From positions 1-57,997 of the forward strand of contig CAYRZU010000014.1 in NCBI GenBank assembly GCA_964428895.1: a stretch of 57,997 nt of DNA, given 5' to 3'. The notes beneath the pieces are model-generated. The model worked only from the letters and a program-made list of their open reading frames with translations. It had not been told where the DNA came from and did not search any database. How positions within the stretch are numbered: the first letter of the stretch is position 1; each line of letters starts with the position of its first letter. The translations under genes and the position numbers were made by a program. This DNA comes from HyVt-337 sp964428895 (GTDB lineage Bacteria; Planctomycetota; Phycisphaerae; SM23-33). Shown one piece after another: positions 45,942 through 54,582 of this stretch.

Positions 45942-46847
45942 TTAGTCGGGGTCTGTCTCGCCCGATCGATCGTGCCAGTCGGGCAGTTCGATGTCGGCCG
46001 AATTGACCCAAGCCGTCAGGTACAGCCGAGCCGTGAAGGTGGCCGCGGCCTTGAGCTGCTCGGCGGCGAAGGCGGCAACAGGGCTGTCGGCGTCGAGGGG
46101 GGCCGTCTCGGCGGGCAGTTGATCCTCCAATTCATAGACCCGGTCGACTCGGGCGTGGGAGGCGTGCAGTTGGGCGACAATGCCGGCGAACAGATCGTCG
46201 AACGGTCCCAAGCCGCCCGGACCGATGGTTGGGATCGCCGAGGCAGGCAACTTGCCTGGCAGCGCGTCCACCTTCTGATGGATGCCGGTCTTGGGGCTTC
46301 GGCCGTCGGCGTCCGCTCGCCCGTTGTAGTGGATGGTGGTGTGCAGCGGCTGACAGAGGTCCTGGGCATAGTGGGCCAGCAGGCCGGCGTAGACGAGGCA
46401 CTTGGTTTGGATGTTCGGGTCGTTGGGCCAGCGCCGATGCTCGGCGAACGCGACGGTTAGTCGCTGGGTCCATTCGGTGATGGCATAGGGCGCCAGGCCG
46501 ACGGCGGCCGGCGGGATGTCGTTGGCGAAACACCACGCTAAGAAGTCATGCCGCTTGCGGGGGATGTCGCCGCCATTGAGGGGTTCGAGGTCAAAGTAGT
46601 GCTCGGGCGCGGCGGCCTCATGGAGTTCGTCCTGAGCGAAGGGACGCCGGAAGGTGTCCGGATCGCAGGCGCAGTGGGTCAGAAGATCGGTTCCGTTTCG
46701 GAAGAAGTCCGGTAGGGCGTCCGGCAGGGCATTGGCCGCCAAGGCGGTGGCCCGGCGGTGTCCGCCGGCGTGCCAAGCCACTGCGGCCGAAGCCAGGATC
46801 GCCATTGCCACGCCACTGAGGAGGACGGTCTGCGTTCGCTTTGCCAT
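45942..46847 (-). CDS. S1/P1-type nuclease-like secreted protein
   Basis: From the ATG at 46847 (GAGAGG site upstream) the 301-residue protein has a signal peptide ending AVA, cleaved before Trp25. The predicted mature N terminus WHAGGH matches the Trp1/His6 zinc ligands of S1/P1 nucleases and zinc phospholipase C. The HYAQDLCQPLH segment matches the HxxxDxxxPLH signature. It should be a periplasmic or secreted zinc enzyme acting on nucleic acids or phosphate esters. The downstream region ends in a Pro/Asp-rich tail. It is upstream of the GH4 gene on the same strand with an 86-bp gap. Confidence 0.8.
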   Translation of the reverse strand: MAKRTQTVLLSGVAMAILASAAVAWHAGGHRRATALAANALPDALPDFFRNGTDLLTHCACDPDTFRRPFAQDELHEAAAPEHYFDLEPLNGGDIPRKRHDFLAWCFANDIPPAAVGLAPYAITEWTQRLTVAFAEHRRWPNDPNIQTKCLVYAGLLAHYAQDLCQPLHTTIHYNGRADADGRSPKTGIHQKVDALPGKLPASAIPTIGPGGLGPFDDLFAGIVAQLHASHARVDRVYELEDQLPAETAPLDADSPVAAFAAEQLKAAATFTARLYLTAWVNSADIELPDWHDRSGETDPD

Positions 46848-46916
46848 GGGATGGGCCTCTCGTCCGCGTCTGTTCGGTGGGCATAGCCTAACCGCCTCTT
46901 CGGCCGGCGCAAAAGG

Positions 46917-46949
46917 AAAGAGGCGGCGCCCTTCGGACACCGCCTCTTT
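46917..46949. terminator. Terminator after PEP-CTERM gene
   Basis: AAAGAGGCGG pairs with CCGCCTCTTT around a 13-nt loop. On the minus strand it follows the PEP-CTERM stop and is trailed by a T-rich tract (CTCTTTCCTTTT). The plus strand also has seven T residues, so it could work in both directions. Confidence 0.75.
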
Positions 46950-46977
46950 TTTTGGCGGATGAAACGTCGCGTTGAGA

Positions 46978-47673
46978 CTACTTACGACGACGAATCAAAG
47001 CAGCCAGACCACCGATGGCCAGCAGGCTCATCGTGGCCGGTTCGGGGACGTCAAGCCAGAAATTAAAGGCTTCGCCACCCTTGGTGCCGCTGACGAACAG
47101 GTCAACGTGGATCCAGCCAGTGGGCATAACGTCATACCCGGTGATGATGCTGGCCGGAACAACGACCTGTGCCAGGTCGAACACCGGAGCCGCGTCGACA
47201 GCGAACACGCCCGTCAGGTTGCTACCAAACGAGGTGTGCGAAAAGGCGTCGAACGGCGGGGCAACAGCGGGGGCTTCGCTACTGACCAACACGTCGGTGT
47301 CTTCCGTTGCCGGAGAGACGACCAGCATATCGCCAGCGATATCCATGAAGTGGGTGTCGATGACGGTTGCAAACGTGTTGTCAGCGGTCGGCGATGTCGG
47401 AGACAGCGCCGGCGAAGTCTCCTGGTGCAACTGGCTGCTGATGCCGGTGTAACCGAAGTAAACACCGTCAACAGAACCAGCGTCATAACCAGCATCGCCC
47501 GTGGTGTTCGTAAACTTCAGGACGAAGCTGACCAGACCTTCGCTGCCGTCGCCGACAGCGACGGGGTCGGTAATCGAAACGTCATACCGAGCACCCGAGA
47601 ACAGCAGAATGTCTGCGTTGGCCGTGCCGGCAAAGACGGCAGCAACCAACAGCATGACGGCAATTCTCTTCAT
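46978..47673 (-). CDS. PEP-CTERM protein (231 aa)
   Basis: The protein has a signal peptide cleaved after ANA (residue 20), a body of about 185 residues with the phrases LFSGARYDVSITDPV, DGVYFGYTGI and GDMLVVSPATEDTD, and a C-terminal PEP-CTERM sorting signal (VPEPATMSLLAIGG, then a hydrophobic helix and RRRK). AAGGA precedes the ATG at 47673. It is exported and presumably processed by an exosortase, none of which is encoded here. A paralogue of exactly the same length lies at 55708-56403, on the other side of the SecA/M50/HlyD operon. No known domain was recognised in the body. Confidence 0.85.
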   Translation of the reverse strand: MKRIAVMLLVAAVFAGTANADILLFSGARYDVSITDPVAVGDGSEGLVSFVLKFTNTTGDAGYDAGSVDGVYFGYTGISSQLHQETSPALSPTSPTADNTFATVIDTHFMDIAGDMLVVSPATEDTDVLVSSEAPAVAPPFDAFSHTSFGSNLTGVFAVDAAPVFDLAQVVVPASIITGYDVMPTGWIHVDLFVSGTKGGEAFNFWLDVPEPATMSLLAIGGLAALIRRRK

Positions 47674-48092
47674 TGTCTGCTCCTTGTGTCCTACGTGGAC
47701 TGTTTGCTCCAGGAACCACTCCGTAGAGCTGCGTTGCGCGATACCGGGAATTGGGAAGCTAGCACACGCGTAACATCCACCGTTACTCAAGTAATTATAC
47801 TCAGGGGGCCCGGACGCCACAACCCGAAAAAGCCCTCTCAGTGAGATAAAAAATTCCCCGGCAAGGACTTACGTTAACACAAGTTCTCGAATGGGGTTGT
47901 GAGGATCGGCGAGAGAGCTGGCCCCCGGCCGAAAGCTGACCGTTGACAGCGTTCGAGCCGCCCAAGGGGCCTGAGATGCCAGATAATGACTCATTTCTTC
48001 CTAAGGTTAAGACCCGAGGACGGTCGGATGTGGCCACGCATCGGGGGGGGCTTCTCGACGATTCGCCCGAGCAATTGGCGTGGCCGGTCTAC
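47674..48092. other. 419-bp gap between PEP-CTERM gene and SecA-like gene
   Basis: The left part holds the promoter at 47794-47822 and a leader of about 115 nt for the PEP-CTERM gene. The right part, downstream of the SecA-like stop, shows no gene and no clear terminator. Confidence 0.45.
47794..47822 (-). promoter_or_regulatory. Sigma-70-like promoter of PEP-CTERM gene
   Basis: On the minus strand TTGTGG is followed after 17 bp by a perfect TATAAT (47794-47799). This is the only exact -10 hexamer noticed in the window and it lies about 120 nt before the PEP-CTERM start. Confidence 0.6.
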
Positions 48093-50081
48093 CTAGACCT
48101 CTCTGCCGGTAAAACCGAGGTACTGGTCCAGCCAGTCGTCGGTCTTGAGCACGCCCTTGCGCTGGCGAAGGGCCATGCTCTCGGCGCGGCGTTGGGTGCG
48201 GTCAAAGAGGCGCCGCGTCAGGGGTGAGGAAATCTCTCCGGAGGCGCGGACGAACCGCTTCTTCATGATGCGGGACACCGTGGGCGCGTGTCGTTGGAGC
48301 AGTTCGTCCTCGAGGGCCTCGTAGGCCAACGCCGTGCCCGGGTCTCCCTGGCGGGCGCACCGGCCAAAGAGCTGCCGGTCGATGCGTCCGGCCTCGTGAC
48401 GTTCGGTGGCGATCACGTGCAGCCCGCCCAACTCAGCCACGCCGCGTCCCAACTTGATATCGGTGCCGCGCCCGGCCATGTTGGTGGCCACCGTGATCCG
48501 GCCGGGCTGGCCGGCGCTGGCGACGATCTGGGCTTCTTCTGCGTGGCGGACGGCGTTGAGCACCTGGTGGTCCAGCCCGACCGCGACCAGCAGGTTGGAC
48601 AGGTGTTCGCTGGCGCGGACGCTTCGGGTGCCGACCAGCACCGGTCGCTGGGTCTTGTTGAGTGCCTTGATGTCGGCAACGATGGCCGCCCACTTGTCGG
48701 ACTGGTCGGCGAAGACGCGGGGGCGAAGCATTTGCCGAATGCACGGCTTGTGCGTGGGGATCACCACGATCGGCATGTGGTAGACCTGCCAAAACTCTTT
48801 CCAGGCCTCCGCGGCGGTGCCCGTCATGCCCGAGAGCTTCCGGTACATTCGGAAGAACCGCTGGAAGCTGATCCGAGCGTAGGTGTCCTTGGGGGGGACG
48901 ACCTCCAGCCCTTCCTTGGCGGTCACCGCCTGGTGCAGCCCGTCGCGCCATTCGCGGTCGGGCATGAGTCGCCCGGTGAATTCATCGACGATCACGACCT
49001 TCTCATCCTGCAGCACGTACTGCTTGTCGAGTTGGAACAGCTCCTTGGCCGTCAGGGCCTGGGTGACCATTTCCTCTCGCCGCCGGGCGCCGGCCCAGAT
49101 GCCGCCGAGCGGCTCGGCCAGTTCCGTCGCCCTCCGCTTCCCGGAGTTGGTCAGTTCCACTTCGCGGTAGCGCTGCGAGATCTTGTAGTGGGTGTTGGGC
49201 TGAAGTTGGGCGGCCAGGCCGACCGCTTGTTGGAAGGCTTCGACCTGTTGGGGGTTCGGGGCGTCGCCGGAGATGATCAGGGGGGTGACGGCCTCATCGA
49301 CCAGGATCGAGTCGGCCTCGTCGACGATGGCCCGGGCCAGGCCTCGCTGGACCAAGCGGTCGGTGCCGGCGCCTTGACCCTCGACGAGCTTAGCCAACAA
49401 CGCCTCCGGCAGGTCGGTCACGCGTCCCAGGGCGAGCCGATCGCGCAGGAAGTCGGCGGTGACCTCCTTGTTGGTGGTGTAGGTTACGTCGGCCAGGTAA
49501 GCGGCGCGGCGTTGGGGCGGTTCGGTCTCCTGCTGAATGTAGGCGACGTCCAGGCCGCAGTTGCGGTAGACGCTGGCCATTTCGTCGGCATCACGCTGGG
49601 CGAGGTAGTCGTTGGCGGTAATGATGTGACAGCCGCGCCCGCGCCAGCCGGCGATGGTTGCCGGCAAGGTGGCGGTCAGCGTCTTGCCCTCCCCTGTGGC
49701 CATTTCGACGATGCAGCCGGCCTCCAAGGCCAGGGCCCCGGCGACCTGCTCCGGATAGGCCTTGAGACCTACCTGGCGGCGGGCGACTTCGCGGACCAGG
49801 GCGAAGGCGCGATTGACGTCGTCGTCGGTCTCTCGCCCGCGTCGAAATCGTTCGCGGAAGTCCTCGGCGTGTTCGCGGAGCTTGGCGTCGGCGGCGTCGG
49901 CGAATTGGTTTTCCAACTGGCAGACGACTTTGGCCCGGGCCAGGAAGCTGCGTCGGCGGGTCTGGGCCCGCTTGACCCAGCCGGCGGCGGAATCCCACAT
50001 CGCGTCGAGGCCGGTCGGGAGGGGTTTGCCGGGGCGGCGTTGGGAGAGCATTCGCCAGGTTGTGCTGGGCAGCTCGGGCAT
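48093..50081 (-). CDS. SecA-like preprotein translocase ATPase (accessory, shortened)
   Basis: This 662-residue protein has the SecA motor: Walker A MATGEGKT, ITANDYLAQRD, DEADSILVDEAVTPLIISG, GMTGTA, and the RQLFGRCARQGDPG helicase motif. It is much shorter than housekeeping SecA (about 900) and ends soon after the second nucleotide-binding fold, without the C-terminal zinc tail. It begins with an ATG overlapping the TAA of the upstream M50 gene (TAATG), so translation is coupled. An accessory SecA2-like ATPase that powers export of specific substrates is the likeliest role. It ends a five-gene operon. Confidence 0.9.
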   Translation of the reverse strand: MPELPSTTWRMLSQRRPGKPLPTGLDAMWDSAAGWVKRAQTRRRSFLARAKVVCQLENQFADAADAKLREHAEDFRERFRRGRETDDDVNRAFALVREVARRQVGLKAYPEQVAGALALEAGCIVEMATGEGKTLTATLPATIAGWRGRGCHIITANDYLAQRDADEMASVYRNCGLDVAYIQQETEPPQRRAAYLADVTYTTNKEVTADFLRDRLALGRVTDLPEALLAKLVEGQGAGTDRLVQRGLARAIVDEADSILVDEAVTPLIISGDAPNPQQVEAFQQAVGLAAQLQPNTHYKISQRYREVELTNSGKRRATELAEPLGGIWAGARRREEMVTQALTAKELFQLDKQYVLQDEKVVIVDEFTGRLMPDREWRDGLHQAVTAKEGLEVVPPKDTYARISFQRFFRMYRKLSGMTGTAAEAWKEFWQVYHMPIVVIPTHKPCIRQMLRPRVFADQSDKWAAIVADIKALNKTQRPVLVGTRSVRASEHLSNLLVAVGLDHQVLNAVRHAEEAQIVASAGQPGRITVATNMAGRGTDIKLGRGVAELGGLHVIATERHEAGRIDRQLFGRCARQGDPGTALAYEALEDELLQRHAPTVSRIMKKRFVRASGEISSPLTRRLFDRTQRRAESMALRQRKGVLKTDDWLDQYLGFTGREV

Positions 50082-52282
50082 TAGAGAATGTTGAATCGCC
50101 GTTGGACCAGGCGACGCAAGGCCAGCCACCCCTGCAGCGCCAGAGGCTTGGCCGACAGTTCCAGGCGGATGACCACGCGCTGACCCGACAGGAGTCGGAC
50201 CTTGCTGTTGGCGTCGGGGCGCACCCGGACCTCAAAGAACCGCTCGGTGGCCTTGAGGCCTTGCGGATCATCGGTGGCCGTGGCCATCTTGCCGCCCGCG
50301 TTGTAGCCCAGCGCCGCTGAGGGCAGGCGCTCGTAGCCGGCCGGGTAGATGTCCTCAATGGCGCCGTTCAGGCGGTCCTCCGGACGCCCGCGCACGCGGA
50401 TATCCACGAGCCGGATGGTCTCATCCGTTCCGACCTCGCTCATCAACATGGGGCCGACTTCCTGGTCCGCCGTGGCGCGGATCAGCAGATCGTCGGCGCT
50501 GACGATCATGCCGATCGGATCGCCGGCCTCCAGGTAAGCGCCGCGCTTGGTCTCGAGGTCGAAGGTCAGCCACACCCCATGGGCGTCCGGCAGCAACGTC
50601 AGCCAGTCCTTCAGTTGGCGGACGCGGGTGAGTTGGTCGGTGACGGCGCTGCGCTGGTTGACCAGGGACTGAACCAGATGCTGCTCTTCCATTCGGGCCG
50701 CCCAGAGGCGCGTTTCGATCTGCTCCAGCTTGGCGGCCAGGCCCTTTTCCTGGGCGTCCAGTAGCGGATTGGTGCAGGTGATCAGGTGAACGGGCGGGGT
50801 GGTGTCCGGGCCGACCGGTGTCTCATTGTCGGCGAAGTCGGCCAGGAAGCCGTTGACCTTGGCGTGAATGATCTCCACGTGGACGGGCTCGACCACGCCC
50901 TCGATTCGAACGCGGTCGGGGACTTGGATCGCCCCCACGCCGCCGGCGACGAGGATCAGAAACGCCAGTGTGGTCAGGATGGCTCGGGGGCGAACGCGGG
51001 TCAGTTCCTGGCTGGTCGCCAGATAGTGGACGAACTTACCGAGCGGCACGACCAACCACAGAATGATGGCGCCGACGGCCAGCATGGCCCCGATGAAGAA
51101 GAACCGCTGGGCGATCATCAGGATGATGCCGGAGCAAATGATCACGCGATAGCAGGTCGAGGCCACGCCGTAGAAGCAGAACCACCCCTTTTCGCCGCGG
51201 GTGTGGGCGGGGTTGGTTGGGCGGCGGACGCCGTAGACGTACTTCTTGACGAGGTAGTAGATGTACTGGCGGCTACGCGGGGCGAGGTTGGGGATTTCCA
51301 GCAGGTCCGAGAGAATGTAGTACCCGTCGTATCGCAGCAGGGGGTTGGCGTTGAACAGGATCGTGGAGACGCTGGCGATGAACATGACGTTGTAGCAGAG
51401 GGCGTGGATGGTCGTTCCCGTGGATGTCTGAGCCCAAATGATTGCCGCGATGGCGGCGATGACCATCTCGACCAGCATGCCGCCGGCGCCGATGATGATC
51501 CGCCGCACCTTGCTACGCAGGGCCCAAGCGCTGGAGGCGTCCACGTACGGTAAGGGGGTGAACACCAGCAGCATGATGCCCATCTCGTGGACTTCGCCCC
51601 CTCCCTCCCGCTTGCCGAAATGTTTACACGCGAAGGCGTGGCCGAACTCATGGAACACCTTTGCCAGCAGGGCGCCTACGTACAGCAGCGGCAGATTCTC
51701 GGGGTCCAGAACACCTTCGGCGCTGTTGGTCAGATCGCCCCACTTGCCGGCCAGGAAATACAGGCCCGTGCCCACAAACGCCAACCAGACGATCCACCCC
51801 CACCAGGAGAAGAACGAGCCCAGGACTTTCTCCCAACGCCGCAGGAAGTTCTCCGGATCGAACAGGGGGATGTGGATGAACATGATGTTCATCAGGCGGC
51901 TTCGGATTTCGCGCTGGCGGCGTTGACGGAACCGCTTGAGCAGGCCCTCGGCGTCGGGGGGCATCTCGCCGGCCAACAGGTTGGAGGTATACAGCTGCCC
52001 GAGCAGTTGGATGGCCTCGCCTTGGGTGGGGGCCTCGTCGCCGAGTTGGTCGTTGCAGATGTCCCAGACTTCCGCGACGGATCGTCGGCCGTCCAGCATG
52101 GCTACAAATCGATAGGCCGGCTCGTTGAGGCGAAAGAACTGGTTGCTGGCGGGGTCTTGCAGCACGTGCCACATCACGCCCCGGAAGTGCTGGCGGTAGA
52201 CCTGGACCGTGGTGCGCAATCGCGGGCGAACGGCTCCCACGCGATACCAGCTTTCCGAGAAGGTGGGGCGATCAACCGGCAT
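50081..52282 (-). CDS. PqqD-like/M50 peptidase/HlyD fusion protein
   Basis: This 733-residue protein appears to fuse three modules. Residues about 18-110 read as a PqqD-like winged helix (RPRLRTTVQVY, then FFRLNEPAYRFVAMLDGRRSVAEVWD). Residues about 150-430 are a multi-pass M50 site-2-protease-like membrane domain with HEFGH (211-215) and NPLLRYDGYY. Residues about 440-733 form a HlyD-like adaptor with a coiled coil. GGAG precedes the ATG. It would cleave or escort substrates in the membrane. It lies 15 bp after the GAF-HlyD gene and overlaps the SecA-like start. Architecture is seen directly; function is inferred. Confidence 0.82.
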   Translation of the reverse strand: MPVDRPTFSESWYRVGAVRPRLRTTVQVYRQHFRGVMWHVLQDPASNQFFRLNEPAYRFVAMLDGRRSVAEVWDICNDQLGDEAPTQGEAIQLLGQLYTSNLLAGEMPPDAEGLLKRFRQRRQREIRSRLMNIMFIHIPLFDPENFLRRWEKVLGSFFSWWGWIVWLAFVGTGLYFLAGKWGDLTNSAEGVLDPENLPLLYVGALLAKVFHEFGHAFACKHFGKREGGGEVHEMGIMLLVFTPLPYVDASSAWALRSKVRRIIIGAGGMLVEMVIAAIAAIIWAQTSTGTTIHALCYNVMFIASVSTILFNANPLLRYDGYYILSDLLEIPNLAPRSRQYIYYLVKKYVYGVRRPTNPAHTRGEKGWFCFYGVASTCYRVIICSGIILMIAQRFFFIGAMLAVGAIILWLVVPLGKFVHYLATSQELTRVRPRAILTTLAFLILVAGGVGAIQVPDRVRIEGVVEPVHVEIIHAKVNGFLADFADNETPVGPDTTPPVHLITCTNPLLDAQEKGLAAKLEQIETRLWAARMEEQHLVQSLVNQRSAVTDQLTRVRQLKDWLTLLPDAHGVWLTFDLETKRGAYLEAGDPIGMIVSADDLLIRATADQEVGPMLMSEVGTDETIRLVDIRVRGRPEDRLNGAIEDIYPAGYERLPSAALGYNAGGKMATATDDPQGLKATERFFEVRVRPDANSKVRLLSGQRVVIRLELSAKPLALQGWLALRRLVQRRFNIL

Positions 52283-52297
52283 GACTGGCTCCGGCGG

Positions 52298-54193
52298 CTA
52301 CCACCACAGCCGCATCCTGATCCAATTGACCAACTGGCGGGTCCACAGTTTGCCGTAAGGCGCTCGGCCGACGTAGATCTTGCCCACGCCCTCCATGCCC
52401 GGGCGCATCCACGGTTCGGTGCTGCCCAGTTTGACGCGGACCTTGAAGACATTCTTCTGATCGATGACTTCCGCGACGGGGTGGATTCGTTCGACCTCGA
52501 AATCGGCGTGCTTGGTCGGGTCCGAGGCCGCCGCCAGCTTACCCGTTTGGCCCGGCTGGACGTCGGCGATTCGCTCTTCGGGGACGAAGATGTCGGCGTG
52601 CAGTTTTTGCAGCGGGGCGACCTCGAACAGCACGTCGCCGGTTTCGACCGGCCCGCCGATGCCGATGCGGCGCTTGATGTCCTCGGAGACCACCACCCCG
52701 TTAATGGGCGACCGAATCGTGGCCTGGGCGATCTGGTGGTCCAGCACGGCGATTTCGGCCTCGATGCTCTCGACCTGCTTGTCGTGGATGAGAGCTTCGG
52801 CGGTCTTGCCGTCGCGGAGGGCGGCGTCGGCCTGCTTCTTGTAACCTTCGCACTCGGCGTCCTTGACGGATCGCTCCAGCCGCAGTTGGGCGGTGTCGAT
52901 CTTGGCCAGGGCCTGGCCCGCGTCCACGTGCTGGCCCGGCTCGACGTAGATCACCTCGAGCTGGCCGGTAAACTGAGCGGGCAGCACTTGCCGATCGATG
53001 GCCTCGAAGACGAACGTGCCTTCGGCGGTGTTGTTGCCGTGGGCGAACGTCAGGAACAGCACGAACGCCAGCACCCCGATGGCCAGGGCTTTGGCCCAGG
53101 TGTGTTTCGGGCCGATCAGCACGCCCAGGCCTCGCCGCCAACTGGCGGCCCAGCGGGCGCCGAACCAGCGGTCGGTCTCGTGGAGGTCCAGCAGGCGGGC
53201 CCCGCACAGGTCGCCGGTCAGGCGCAGGGCTTCGGCCTCTTCCAGCGTGAAGGGCTGCTCCAGGGGGCGTTCGAGGGTCAGAACCGCTTCGCACTTGCCT
53301 TCGCGCCGCAGCGGCAGCGACAGCACGCAGGTCGGCCCGTGGCGCTTCGATAGCTCCCCGGCGCAGCGGTTGACGAAGGTCGTCGTCGGCGGGGCCGGAT
53401 AGACCACCTCGACATCCTGGTCGAGACACTCTTCCATGGTCGATTCGACGTCCTGGACGATCCGCATCTTCCGGGAGAATTTTTCGGTGTGGCTGAGGGA
53501 GGCCAGGCGGACGTATCTCCCTTTCAGAAAGCCCACGCCGACCCGTTCGCATTGCCAGCGGCTGGCCAGTTCGTTGACCAAGGCCATGCCCAGCCCGTGG
53601 AACCTCTGCTGGTTGTTGACGGCGGCGAGGATCTCCAGGCTGGACCGCAATCGGCGCATGTCGGCCGACCGCCGCTGCAGCGTTAGGCGCATCTCATACA
53701 GGCCCAGCAGGCTGACCGTCAGTTCGAGCTTCTCCTTGGCGGCGGCCAAGGCATTTTGCGTTTCGGCCGTGACCAAGAACACAGCCAGCCCGCGCAACGA
53801 TTCCTGCGGGCCGGGCAGGGGAATCAGCACCAGGTGCTGACGCGCGGGCTGGCCGTACAGGTCTTCCGGGGCGTGCGCCGGGCGAATGGCGGTCACCCGT
53901 GAGGCCATCACGTCGCCGGCCAGTTCAGCCGCCGCAGCCAACCACGACGGGGGGGTGTCGGCGGGCCCTTGCTGTGGCGGAAAAACCGCCAGCACTTCCA
54001 GGCGCCCTTCGGCATTGGCGCGCAAGATCGCGCCGCCCTCGGCGGCGGCGACCCGACATTGCACCGCCAGCAGGTTGAGCAGGAACTCCTGAGGGGCCCC
54101 ATCGAACTGCGTGAGCTCCTCGATGAGTTCGGCCGTCGTCGGCTGTTCCGCCGGCAGGAAGGGCTGGCTGCTATAGGCTTCGTCTGAGGCCAT
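52298..54193 (-). CDS. GAF-like/HlyD fusion membrane protein
   Basis: This 631-residue protein has two cytoplasmic GAF-like regions (residues about 25-150 and 190-340), one transmembrane helix near residue 370-390 (ALAIGVLAFVLFLTFAHG), then a HlyD-type adaptor with a lipoyl-like hairpin (IYVEPGQHVDAGQALAKI), a coiled coil (residues about 455-500) and a beta-barrel part ending in a Trp-rich tail. It would span the inner membrane and form a periplasmic adaptor that senses a cytoplasmic ligand. It lies 23 bp after the DUF3467 gene. The GAF call is by pattern and moderate; the HlyD part is clear. Confidence 0.78.
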   Translation of the reverse strand: MASDEAYSSQPFLPAEQPTTAELIEELTQFDGAPQEFLLNLLAVQCRVAAAEGGAILRANAEGRLEVLAVFPPQQGPADTPPSWLAAAAELAGDVMASRVTAIRPAHAPEDLYGQPARQHLVLIPLPGPQESLRGLAVFLVTAETQNALAAAKEKLELTVSLLGLYEMRLTLQRRSADMRRLRSSLEILAAVNNQQRFHGLGMALVNELASRWQCERVGVGFLKGRYVRLASLSHTEKFSRKMRIVQDVESTMEECLDQDVEVVYPAPPTTTFVNRCAGELSKRHGPTCVLSLPLRREGKCEAVLTLERPLEQPFTLEEAEALRLTGDLCGARLLDLHETDRWFGARWAASWRRGLGVLIGPKHTWAKALAIGVLAFVLFLTFAHGNNTAEGTFVFEAIDRQVLPAQFTGQLEVIYVEPGQHVDAGQALAKIDTAQLRLERSVKDAECEGYKKQADAALRDGKTAEALIHDKQVESIEAEIAVLDHQIAQATIRSPINGVVVSEDIKRRIGIGGPVETGDVLFEVAPLQKLHADIFVPEERIADVQPGQTGKLAAASDPTKHADFEVERIHPVAEVIDQKNVFKVRVKLGSTEPWMRPGMEGVGKIYVGRAPYGKLWTRQLVNWIRMRLWW

Positions 54194-54216
54194 CCACCAC
54201 TACCTTTGCAGGGGCT

Positions 54217-54579
54217 CTAGGAGTCCTTGCGACGATTGTTGACGTCCAGTTCCAGTTCGCCGAACTGCTCTTCGTGGCGTCGGATGACCTGGCTGAGCGT
54301 AATGGCCAGTCGCTTGGCCGAGAAGTAATTCAGGATCACGCGTTCGGTGACCTTGAAGACCATCTCCGGGGTCGCGTTGGCGTCGGCCTGCGGGGTCGGC
54401 AGGTTCAGTCCGAAGTCGAGAATGACCTCTTCGGGCGTGCCGTTGGTGCGGAACCCATTGGCGTAGGCGGTGGCCATGTCGCGTTCGTCCACGCGCAGGC
54501 GGACCTGCTGCTGTCCGTCGGCAGACACTTGGGGTTGATCGTTGACGGCGCCGTCGGCGGCATCGGAATCTTTAGCCAT
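54217..54579 (-). CDS. DUF3467 family protein
   Basis: The 120-residue protein has an acidic N terminus (about 25 residues) followed by a compact domain with RLRVDERDMATAYANGF and VILDFGLNLP, and an ending rich in charged residues (IRRHEEQFGELELDVNNRR). The pattern matches DUF3467, a small family of unknown function often seen in anaerobes and planctomycetes. It starts 3 bp after the stop of the adaptor gene and is firmly in the operon. No function is claimed. Confidence 0.7.
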   Translation of the reverse strand: MAKDSDAADGAVNDQPQVSADGQQQVRLRVDERDMATAYANGFRTNGTPEEVILDFGLNLPTPQADANATPEMVFKVTERVILNYFSAKRLAITLSQVIRRHEEQFGELELDVNNRRKDS

Positions 54580-54582
54580 GAT

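Noticed and set aside
48288..50084. A 598-residue plus-strand open frame opposite the SecA-like gene
   Set aside because: Antisense shadow; the minus strand carries all SecA motor motifs.
51587..53353. A 588-residue plus-strand open frame opposite the M50 and GAF-HlyD genes
   Set aside because: It spans two real minus-strand genes and shows no recognisable domain.
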